Shown: positions 49,336 to 57,366 of the stretch, piece by piece
Layout of the letters: every line of letters begins with the position of its first letter
How positions within the stretch are numbered: position 1 is the stretch's first letter
DNA from: Pneumocystis sp. 'macacae'
Lineage: Eukaryota > Ascomycota > Pneumocystomycetes > Pneumocystales > Pneumocystaceae
DNA: 64,000 nt
NCBI GenBank assembly: GCA_018127085.1
Contig: CM030730.1
Coordinates: 89,501 to 153,500, forward strand
Direction: 5' to 3'
Notes under the pieces: model-generated
What the model saw: the letters and a program-made list of their open reading frames with translations, nothing else
What the model was told of the DNA's origin: nothing
Databases searched by the model: none
Program-made: the position numbers and the translations under genes

Positions 49336-50919
49336 ATGTCGTTATGTACACAGACCACAGCCTGTCTGGAAAAAACAGCGCATACACTCCGCTCCAACAC
49401 ACATTTATCTACCTTTAAGACCCATAAGCCGAGTTCTGATGCGCATACACAGACTCCAACGTGTGCATCGTCTCTTGAGATACATAGGCCACACTCTTCC
49501 GTCCACACTGTCGATGCATTGCAGGACTCACAAATGCATCCACAAAGCCTTTCGACACATGTACACCGTAAAAATATATGTTCCCTTCACAATGAGGCAC
49601 ATGTAGCCCAAGAAGTCATGCATACACTCAGCACTTCAACACATATACTCGGCTCTTCGGCAGACTATCTGGAGCACCAGCTAAACCAGCTTGCACGTGC
49701 TCGGCAGGACGAAGAGCATGGCGTTTCTACAGCTAAAATCCCAGCATCTACTGTATCTACCCAGTCGCTGTTGACAATGCTGCTTGCATCGCCACAGAGG
49801 ACAGGATTCTCAGAGTCTGCTGGCGTCGATCTTCTCTCAGACCACGGATCGACAAGTGGGCATTCGACACCGACTCCGCCACTACAGCTTCACTTTACAT
49901 CTCGGCCGACTGTTAAATTTGCAGCGCCTCCGTTGGCTCGGGCGAATGCACATGAGTTGACACACGAGCTGTTGCCGATTCTGCAGCCACCATGCTTCCA
50001 ACAGGCACTCCAGCAGGGGCTTCACACAGATTCATCCACAGAGCGGCCTCAGCACCATGTCCGCTTCCAAGCAGGCGCTGCTGGGACCGATGACGCACCG
50101 GCAGCAAAAATACTCGGCGGGGGGGCTGAGACTGGATTCTTTCTGGATCGCCTAAACCATTCGACAGACACACCAGCCAAACCAGCAACCAAGATCTTGC
50201 TGGATCACGTGCTCCCAAAGGAGAAGATGAGTCTTATTGTGCAGGACGAGGACGAGTTTGATGACCCAGATACACAAGAGGACTCTGACGACCCGGGCGA
50301 CGGCATAGACATGCCAAGGCCCCCGCAGCATCCACGGGGAATGCGGATGCCCCTGTCCACCCAGAAAGGCACAAGGTATGCATGCAGGGGTCTTTCTGGC
50401 CTGGCTCCAGAGTCGGCATCGTACCAAAGCATCGTTGCAGCCTCATATGGCTCGCTGCACAGACACTCTGCACTGTCGACCCTGTCGACCGGCAGCGCCG
50501 ACGCAGACACCGGATCCTTTCCCGAGCCCCTGTCCACAAAGGCCAGCCTCCTCGACGACACGGATCTTGTTCTTGGCAACCTCGACGAAGACCAGCTCGC
50601 CCTGGCAGCATCGCATCTGCATGATCTGCATGTCTCCGCCCCCCAGAGAACACACCCCATCAGCCCTGCCCTTTCATGCGCCGACACAGACGGCTCCTGC
50701 TCTCTCCTGCACAGACCCTCTCCACAGCCCTGCACAGAGACCCCGTCCGTCCTCACTGCAGCCCCTCCCACAAAACACTCTTCCCCAACCTACCCCGTCC
50801 CGCCCCAGACGCCCACTCCCGCATCCACCTGTCCCGCTGCACCCTCCATGCCATGGCAACTCCGCCATCCCCCCGGCAACTCCCTGCACAATGGTAAGCA
50901 CCCCCTTCCGCACCGCTAA
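49336..50919 (+). CDS. uncharacterised 527-aa ORF, Ser/Thr/His/Pro-rich with acidic patch
   Basis: I do not recognise the product. It opens at an ATG (MSLCTQTTACLEKTAHTLRS). Its length is improbable by chance at its 5' end, where G+C is still moderate. Protein-like segments are STQSLLTMLLASPQRTGFSE, RPTVKFAAPPLARANAHELT, KILLDHVLPKEKMSLIVQDE, DEFDDPDTQEDSDDPGDG and LGNLDEDQLALAASHLHDLH. The overall pattern suggests a disordered regulatory protein. The first 100 codons are rich in ACA/CAC. The last part (after about 50690) is low-complexity Pro/Ser. As drawn, the stop codon lies inside intron 1 of ATG44 and the frame overlaps the ATG44 start by 29 nt, so the true 3' end is probably earlier (an intron I could not place). 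Confidence 0.5.
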   Translation: MSLCTQTTACLEKTAHTLRSNTHLSTFKTHKPSSDAHTQTPTCASSLEIHRPHSSVHTVDALQDSQMHPQSLSTHVHRKNICSLHNEAHVAQEVMHTLSTSTHILGSSADYLEHQLNQLARARQDEEHGVSTAKIPASTVSTQSLLTMLLASPQRTGFSESAGVDLLSDHGSTSGHSTPTPPLQLHFTSRPTVKFAAPPLARANAHELTHELLPILQPPCFQQALQQGLHTDSSTERPQHHVRFQAGAAGTDDAPAAKILGGGAETGFFLDRLNHSTDTPAKPATKILLDHVLPKEKMSLIVQDEDEFDDPDTQEDSDDPGDGIDMPRPPQHPRGMRMPLSTQKGTRYACRGLSGLAPESASYQSIVAASYGSLHRHSALSTLSTGSADADTGSFPEPLSTKASLLDDTDLVLGNLDEDQLALAASHLHDLHVSAPQRTHPISPALSCADTDGSCSLLHRPSPQPCTETPSVLTAAPPTKHSSPTYPVPPQTPTPASTCPAAPSMPWQLRHPPGNSLHNGKHPLPHR

Positions 50920-51186
50920 CCCACAGTCGCTCGGAAGAATCATCCACCTCTCCCTCGACCTGCTCCTCCTCTCCTCCGTCCTTGCAGGCATCCGCCGGTC
51001 CACCGGCCTCACGTACACACGTACACACCCCTCTCCACGCCCCCTAACCTCTCCAGCCCCTCCTCCAGCCTGCTCGGCTCCGACGCCCGCGCCCTCCTCG
51101 ACACCTATCTGCACATCGGCGAATGGGCCGTCGACCACTGTGTCTCCTGGATGGCCACAAGCAAGTACTTTGAGCGCAGAAGATAG
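50891..51186 (+). CDS. ATG44: mitofissin Atg44 (DUF1748 family)
   Basis: Atg44 is a small mitochondrial intermembrane-space protein that drives membrane fission during mitophagy. Coding exon 1 is only the ATG (50891-50893). A 33-nt intron follows (50894-50926, GTAAGC, CGCTAAC branch, CACAG). Exon 2 gives SLGRIIHLSLDLLLLSSVLA and GIRRSTGLT, a second intron is 51013-51056 (GTACAC, CCCTAAC branch, TCCAG), and exon 3 gives LLDTYLHIGEWAVDHCVSWM and ATSKYFERRR. The total is 72 residues, close to the 73 of fission yeast. The LAGIRRSTGLTP and GEW...SKYFERR blocks are diagnostic of the family. The gene sits fully inside the GC-rich island. Splitting into tiny exons hides it from ORF scans. Confidence 0.93.
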
Positions 51187-51653
51187 CTGCTCCAATACAC
51201 CCCCGCACAGCCGCCCCAAAGTGCACCCCCGTGCCCGCCCCCACATGGCCGGCAGACACAGAGCTGCTGCCCGCCTCGCTCTTGTCCACAGCGGGCTTGG
51301 CGCCGCGCCGCTTGCCCCCGACGTCCTTGCACTCGCCGCCTGGATCGGCGCAGACTCCAGCGGCGGCCGCATGGGCGGCCGGTGCGTTCCAGCCTCTCTG
51401 TCGCGCTGACAAGACAGCAAGTTCTGGCGCATCCATCTCCCGCGGATCCAGTTCCACAACCCACACCTGCCGATTGCTGTCCACCGTGCCGACCACGGCG
51501 GCCGCCCCGTCCTCCTTGTCCACCGAGGTATGCTGTCCAGCCCTGCACGCTTACCGCCAGCCACAGGGACAACGTCCATCGACATGCACGGCCGGCATGC
51601 CGACGACATCTGCCGCGCACTGCTTGCGCATGCGCGCGCATAGCAGCGCACTG
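51187..51653. other. unresolved 467 bp between ATG44 and GET2, possible small minus-strand gene
   Basis: This stretch lies between the stop codons of two convergent genes. The minus strand has a protein-like segment (DKEDGAAAVVGTVDSNRQVW, VVELDPREMDAPELAVLSAR, about 51400-51530) that looks more natural than the other frames. A donor-like GTAAGC precedes it, but the nearest acceptor would make a 22-nt intron, shorter than any other here. I could not build a complete gene or assign a family. A perfect 18-nt purine/pyrimidine alternation (TGCGCATGCGCGCGCATA) lies at 51625-51642. Confidence 0.35.
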
Positions 51654-52157
51654 CTATGCATCGCTCCCCGTGTTCCACCACGCAAGCACCCCCGCGGCAA
51701 AGACCACCACCGCTGTATCCTGCACCACCCGCCTTGCCAGCAGTCTGCCGCCGCGCGCAGCACCCGTCTGTGCAGCACTCCACACACACAGCACTGCGTC
51801 TCCAAGCACCACCCACCAGAAGACCGGCCGCCCCTGTGCTGCACGGTCGCGCACAGAGCCAGCAAAGCCTGCATGCGCAAACACAAGCGCAGCAACCACC
51901 GCGCCCATCCACACTGCATGCACCGCGCCCACCCATGCACACGCACGCTGCACCGGCGCGCAGGCCGGCGCTGCTGCGCGCGGCTGCTCAGGCAGGTCTG
52001 CGCGCACTGCACGCGGCACACGGCACACCGGCACAGACGCCCCGCCCGACGACAGCTGCATGATGCGCGCAAGCCGCTCCGAGCCCTGTCCAAGGATCCG
52101 GTCCTGCCGCGCCCTGCGCAGCCGCGCACGCTCCGCCGCCGACTGTGTATCGGCCAT
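51654..52157 (-). CDS. GET2: GET complex subunit Get2-like (tail-anchored protein receptor)
   Basis: Get2 is the ER membrane receptor that captures Get3 carrying tail-anchored proteins. The protein has 167 residues, starting MADTQSAAERARLRRARQDR. The basic cluster near the N-terminus is the Get3-binding motif, followed by GSERLARIMQLSSGG, as in fungal Get2. Three hydrophobic segments follow at about residues 74-97, 111-128 and 145-161, and the tail is short (WNTGSDA). It is intronless here. Composition is strongly Ala/Arg/Gly/Val-biased, as expected from the GC-rich DNA, and differs from genes outside. Start codons of this gene and the RCCD1-like gene are only 41 bp apart. Family call rests on the N-terminal motif plus topology. 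Confidence 0.78.
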   Translation of the reverse strand: MADTQSAAERARLRRARQDRILGQGSERLARIMQLSSGGASVPVCRVPRAVRADLPEQPRAAAPACAPVQRACAWVGAVHAVWMGAVVAALVFAHAGFAGSVRDRAAQGRPVFWWVVLGDAVLCVWSAAQTGAARGGRLLARRVVQDTAVVVFAAGVLAWWNTGSDA

Positions 52158-52198
52158 CGCGGAACTGGCCCCGCTGCCCTGCAAAAAACCCGCCGCCC

Positions 52199-53215
52199 AT
52201 GGAGCTCTGGGCCGCCGGATCAAACCTCTTCGGCCAGCTGCGCCCACACCGCGACGCACATCTGCTTGCTCCCGCACTCGTCCTCCGCTCCCACAGATCT
52301 GCCGCCGTCCTCTGGATCGGGTGGTCTGAGATAGTGTGTATGCCGCTGCTCCCCGCGCTCTGACACACAGACTGCATAGACGGCACTGCACATGCGGCTG
52401 GACTCAGAGGCACCGTCTGTCTCGGACAGATCTCTGCTGCCTTCGGCACCCTCGAGCTCTCAGGCACTGTCGACTGCACAGGGACGCTGCGCGACCTCGC
52501 CGGAAACGCCGTGCACCAGCACATCCAGCTTGTTGCCGAGGCCGGCAACGGGCTGGTTGCCGCCACCGACACCAGCGGGACGCTGCTCGCTGCGCCCGAC
52601 AAGCACCAGCGCCTGCGCCCCGCTGCACAGCCGCTGCGTGCCGGTGCCCGCATGCTGCAGCTGTGTGCAGGCGCTGCACACTTTGCAGCACTGTCGTCAG
52701 ACGGCACAGTCTACACATGGGGCAGCAATCTGCATGGACAGCTCGGGAGGGAGGTCGATGGCGAGGCAGACAGTGTGCCGGGAGCAGTCGATGCACTGGA
52801 GGGCCTGCGGATCAGGCGGATCAGAGCAAATGGATGGGTGACAGGCGCGCTGAGTGCAGACGGCGACCTGTATATGTGTGGATGGCTGCGGCTGGAGACA
52901 GGGGAGACAATGGGATGGGAGGGCGGGTTTGTGCTGGTAGACTTTGGGGCGGAGGTGTGTGTAGAGGACTTTGGGGTGGGGTCGGGACATGTGGCAGTGC
53001 TGACAACAGAGGGCATCTACACAGTGGGGCGAAGAGGGGCAAACTGTCTGGAGCACGGGACGGGGGAGTGGACAAAGATCAGGGCGTTTGCAGGAGGACG
53101 GGTGGTGGGGGTCGAGTGTGGGCAGTGGAACACAGTGTTTATAGTGGAGAGTGGTGGGGAGGGGGGTGGAGGAGACAGACAGCATCGGCAGCAGCAGTGC
53201 GGGCGACAGACTTGA
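52199..53215 (+). CDS. RCC1-repeat protein of the RCCD1 type
   Basis: This is a beta-propeller RCC1-repeat protein. The start MELWAAGSNLFGQLRPHRDA is at 52199. A 33-nt intron (52338-52370, GTATGC, CTGAC, CACAG) leads into YCIDGTAHAAGLRGTVCLGQ. Repeats include MLQLCAGAAHFAALSSDGTV, YTWGSNLHGQLGREVDGEAD, ANGWVTGALSADGDLYMCGW and FGVGSGHVAVLTTEGIYTVG. The end VVGVECGQWNTVFIVE matches the C-terminal block of RCCD1 (a histone demethylase partner in animals). Its role in fungi is not clear to me. The frame then runs on through a Gly/Gln-rich tail (53150-53215), antisense to the last exon of the ARMH3-like gene. ATS1 is a weaker alternative. Confidence 0.83.
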
Positions 53216-55435
53216 GGAAGACACGGTGGGCGGACTCTCTGAAGCGGAGAACAGGGTCGGGGGGCGGGAGAGAGGAGAGATCGAGGAGGGGAAGGGCGTT
53301 GGAGATGGCGGCGAGGACGGCATCGGGAGAGGATGGGTGGGGGAGGGTCTGGGAGAGGAGGGTCTGGTAGTGGTTGATGAGGAGGAGGATTGTTGCCGAG
53401 GAGGGGGAGTGGAGGGAGTCTGGGGGAGTGAGGAGGGCGGGAGGGGGGGCGGGGGTACAGGAGTGTATGAGTTTGCGGAGGAGATCGGCGTTCTGGACGA
53501 GCTTGTATATGAGGTCGAGGAGGGAGGCGAGGTGGAGGAGGAAGTTTTCGCCGCGGACGGCACAGAAGGAGAGGAGGGCGAGGAGGAGGGAGAGGAGGTG
53601 GCAGATGCGGGGGAGGGGCTTGAGGAGGGCGGCGTTTGTGAGGAGGAACATTGCAAGGCGGATGAGGAGCCTCCAGAGGGGGGGCCAGTGGTATTCGAGG
53701 CGTATGCGTCTTGTGTCGAGGGAGGCGGCGATGTTTAGGAGGATCTGTATGTGGAGGCTGGGGGGTGAGTGGGGGGAGCAGGGGAGGGGGGTTACATGTA
53801 TTTCTCGGTGTCGAGGTTCCTGCTGAGGTTGTGTTCGAGGGCCATGGCGAGGGAGTCGAGGATGGCGAGTATGGGGGGGCGGGGGTGAGTGGCGGGGGGG
53901 AGGAGGGAGTGTTTTTGGCGGCAGAGAAGGACGAGGGAGCAGGAGTTGCAGAGGGCGGAGAAGCAGGCGTCGTCGTCGACGAGGATGTGGATGATGAGGA
54001 GTGCAAGGCGGGCATAGTGCTGGGCCCTGGGGGAGAGGGAGTGGTGGAGGAGGAGGTGTGAGGTGAGGGAGAGGAAGAGGGAGAAGGGGGTTTCTTTGGA
54101 TTAGTTGGGGGGCGGGGGGAGTGGGGGACGAACCGGTCGAGGGGGAGTCGGGGGAGGAGCCGACGGTGATGAATGTGTGGCAGAAGGCCTTGTTGAGGCT
54201 TACAAAGTCGTAGATGGGGAGGAGTATGGCGGCGGCGGGGCCGGGACTGTGGGTTAGAGAGGAGAGGTGGGGGTGGGAGGGATACAGTGGGAAGACGGCG
54301 TTTTGGGGGGAGCAGGAGGAGTCAGGGAGAGGCCTATGGTGGTCTGGGGGGGAGAAGATGTTGAGATAGGCAAGTATGTTGGTGAGCCGCCAAGGGTTGT
54401 CGGGGGCGTTGCCATGGAAAGAGGAGTACTGGTTTCTGCAATTGGAGCAGACAGCAGAGATGATGTTGATGATGCGCAGCATAGTGCAGTTGTCGACAAA
54501 GTCGCTTAGGCGTGTCTGGTAGAGGTTGCGGGACTCGAATTTCTTGTTGTTGGCGAGGACTCCAAGAAAAAGAAAAGCTAGAAAGGCGGTTGGAAGAGTG
54601 TTAGGATCGGCAATATACTGGAGATAGTTATTCTTTTTGGCCGTGTGTGTGGAAGCAGACCTTGATGATTGAGGGGAAGAAGTCTTTGTAGTGGAAATAT
54701 GAGACGATGTTTGAATTGAAGCCCTGGCATGCAATGCATAGGCATAGTCTTAGGGCTTTTGTTGCAACTGTAGCTGTTGGGGGAGTCAGCCATGTTTGTG
54801 TATGGGGGTTCAGGGGGCATACTCCTGGGTTCTTTTTGGATAAGGGCTTCCAGCGACGTAACAAAGTCCTAACTATGATGAATAAAAAACAGAAAGCCCG
54901 AGGATTTCACCATGAAGACAGTGTCGATGTTGTCGAGACTAGAGATAATGAAAACAGTGTCGGATGTAAAATTGTTGTATTTCTTCTGAAATATGGAGCG
55001 CAGGAACACTTCCAGCGTCTAGTCCTCGTTATTGCTTTGTATTTTTAATTTATTTCAACTACATCCAATGCATTTTCTAGTCTCAGCGGATCCGCTTTTT
55101 TGATGATAGACACACCCTCCATAAACAGTCCGCGTGTATTGTTCTACGGAATATAGCCATGAAGCCAGCAAAAACAGAAATAGCAAACCTGTAGAAAAAG
55201 AAGCTGGTCTCCTGTCAATTCGTCAAGTATGGACGCTAGTTCTTGCAGATCAGGCTCAAGAAGGTACATATCCAGGAAAAAACGGCGATCCAACGCCTCT
55301 CCTTTCTCTTTCTATGCATTTGATTAGCTTTTTTTCAATCCGTTATCTAAGAAAATTTACACGAAATAGTCGCTCATATTGAGCCACAATTTTTGGCTTA
55401 AAATTACGCTCAAAACCTTTTTCCTTGTTCCCCAT
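53139..55435 (-). CDS. ARMH3-like armadillo-helical protein (DUF1741)
   Basis: The family (human ARMH3/C10orf76) binds GBF1 and PI4KB at the Golgi in animals. The start MGNKEKGFERNFKPKIVAQY is at 55435. Rebuilt exons give FFLDMYLLEPDLQELASILD, GLFMEGVSIIKKADPLRLEN, ALD|TLEVFLRSIFQKKYNN, DFVTSLEALIQKEPR, NSNIVSYFHYKDFFPSIIK and YIADPNTLPTAFLAFLFLG. In the GC-rich half come PFSLFLSLTSHLLLHHSLSP, ARLALLIIHILVDDDACFSA, YILHIQILLNIAASLDTRRI and RLEYHWPPLWRLLIRLAMFL. GC-rich introns keep GT and AG ends. Two alternative open frames in the region are composition artefacts. The gene goes from AT-rich (5') to GC-rich (3') without a break and overlaps the RCCD1-like gene by 77 coding nt. Confidence 0.88.
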
Positions 55436-55658
55436 ATATATGGCTCAAAATACATTCAATAGACTGCCTTTTCCTTCATTTTCTTCTAAATTACAGACTT
55501 TCTCCTGCATTTTTATCATATAGTTGGTCGTTACTATAGAAACTCTAAGTAATTAGATCAGTTCAAAACAACGCGTCTGACAAATAAGATAAATGTAATG
55601 AAAATTTAAAAGTAAGTATCTAAGAAGGCCCAGAGAGAATTAACCGCTGTAAGGTTGA

Positions 55659-57070
55659 ATGGTTCTGAAAGTTAGGCTTTGTGATGAGAGTCCTAAATCG
55701 CGTTTGGTAGTCTCACATATTACGAATATTGTTGAAAAATCAAAAAAGTAAAGTTTTTTTATTTTATTAAAAAATCTGAAAAATATTTAACAGATCAATC
55801 ATCATTACAAGTGCAGGGATAGCGTCTACTGCAGGAATTTCAGTATATTCCCTTTTATTTGCTTTTTCTTGATAATTTTTAAAGGACTTTCATTCTACAG
55901 ATGGACTCTATAAGTTTATAGAAAAGGTTAGGAAGAAGCATGTTTTTATGGAAAAATCTGACGATCTTAAAGCAATGTCCGAGTGTTATAATGAATGGGG
56001 ACGATTTGTTTAATTCATTAGTGTTTCAGGACCATGTTTCTTCTTCGATCTTTTATTCATTCATGGCAGAATTACAAGCATTAATTCTTTCTGCTAGATC
56101 AAAAAATACAGACAAATTTGTACAAATACTCAAAGATAGATCGTCACTTTTACGATGCTATACTCAAGAAATTGATGATTTAAAGTCTCAGGAAAAACTA
56201 TGTATAGAAACAATGAATATAAAGAAAAATAATGTCTACAGGCTTCATGAAGACGTAAATAAGTCAAGATGTATGATTTGTGGTATAAATTGTGATTATA
56301 CAGTAGAGCAAATTGAACTTTTAAAAAACAACATAGAATCAAGCAACCTTGAATGTACAAATAAAAATATGAAAACAAAAAATAAAAAGGAAAATCCTAG
56401 AGTACAAAATTCACATCCAAATACTGTATTTTATGATAAAACACACCCAATTAGCGACTTTTTAACTCAGGTAACCGCTTCTAATATTAAAAAACGACCC
56501 GATTTATTATTGATTATTGGAATATCTCTTAGAATAATAGCTATTAAATCTCTAGTTAAAGATATTTCAAAGATTGTTCATTCAAATGGAGGAAATGTTA
56601 TTTTTATTAACCATACAGAACCTTCTTATAATGAATGGAAAAATATTATTGATTGGTATGTTCAAGCCGATTGTGACGAATGGGTCGAAAACCTCAAAAG
56701 AAGAAAATCATTTATGTTTATAAACCACTCTGAGCCTCCTGTAATGTCGCCTAAAAAAAAAAATCCAAATTCAAAAAAACATCCAAGTAGTATTTAATTT
56801 TAATATATATGTATATTAAGTATCTTACAATGATTAGGAAAACATAAAAAAAATATACAAACTGTTTCTAACTTTTCAGATTCAGATTCTCCAATCCAAA
56901 AAAAAACTTATTTTGATTATGAACTAAAAGATTCTCAGAAAAAAATAATATCAAGTGCATATAGAGTTAATTTCTCTATTCCTCCACCTAAAATGGCACC
57001 TTTAGTCAAAGACAAAACTCATCTAGTTAATGGAAATTCAAAACAAAAAATTAAATCGCAATACAAATAA
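55659..57070 (+). CDS. Hst3/Hst4-like sirtuin with altered catalytic residues
   Basis: The fold order is that of a class I fungal sirtuin (Hst3/Hst4, histone H3 K56 deacetylases). After MVLKVRLCDESPKSRLVVS comes SIIITSAGIASTAGIS|DFHS (canonical GAGIS...GIPDFRS), GLYKFIEK|QCPSVIMNGDDLF, LVFQDHVSSSIFYSFMAELQ, CYTQEIDDL (canonical TQNID), VYRLHEDV (canonical HG), the first zinc pair CMIC, then ECTNKN where CxxC is expected, RPDLLLIIGISL (canonical GTSL) and VIFINHTEPSYNEW. The catalytic His is kept, but NAD-contacting Gly, Arg and Asn positions and the second zinc pair have changed. All introns splice with GT-AG and the frame is open, so it is not simply a pseudogene. A Lys/Ser-rich tail ends KIKSQYK. 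Confidence 0.78.
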
Positions 57071-57366
57071 CAAAAAAAACAAAAAGATAGACATTGTTAC
57101 TATTGAATTAAAAGAGTAGTATTATAATTTTTGAAGTCTATATTACTAGTTTTGTATAAATTGTTTGAATGGGTATACTTGTAAATATATTTATATGTTT
57201 CTTCATAAACATTTTTCAAGAAATCATGGTATTTCTGTGTTCCCATAAATCTGATAATTAAAACAACTATTATGGGTCAATTTATCTCTTTATTTTTGCA
57301 ATTTTTTCATCTTAAAATCTAACGTAAAAGCTAACGAAAGATTACCTTTCAAAGTTTTTATTTTAG

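Larger units (their letters stand above)
49400..54700. other. GC-rich island with strand-skew reversal, carrying core genes
   Basis: G+C climbs from the AT-rich flank at about 49 kb, peaks near 51-52.5 kb (line 51961-52020 counts 46 G/C in 60) and falls again by about 54.7-55 kb. On the + strand, counted lines give C:G of 36:5 at 50761-50820 and 30:14 at 51901-51960, about even (22:21) at 52621-52680, then G:C of 28:12 at 52741-52800 and 34:7 at 53281-53340. Both strands carry genes on both sides, so skew follows position and not coding direction. The genes inside are conserved fungal families with working splice sites. Confidence 0.9.

Noticed and set aside
50674..51942. 422-aa minus-strand ORF and its large overlapping frames in the island
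   Set aside because: It runs antisense through ATG44 and through the unassigned region in a Cys/Arg/Gly-rich frame with no family resemblance. GC-rich DNA has few stop codons, so long shadow frames are expected.
51231..52334. Two plus-strand ORFs of 367 and 315 aa (51231-52334 and 51382-52329)
   Set aside because: Their sequence is His/Arg/Pro/Thr low complexity and is antisense to the GET2-like gene, which has a recognisable motif and three helices.
49400..54700. Horizontal transfer, bacterial insertion or contamination as the origin of the island
   Set aside because: Genes inside are fungal families with fungal-type introns, and the ARMH3-like gene is continuous across the edge.
53017..54734. 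Reading the whole 531-aa minus-strand ORF 53139-54734 as one exon
   Set aside because: The middle is Pro-rich nonsense (PHPRRRRRLLLRPL). Splicing out GTTCGT...CCAAAG and GTAACC...CCCCAG and using another frame gives conserved ARMH3 sequence.
55659..57070. Calling the sirtuin a pseudogene
   Set aside because: No stop codon or frameshift is needed; every intron is GT-AG and the fold motifs are in order. Substitutions alone do not prove loss of function.
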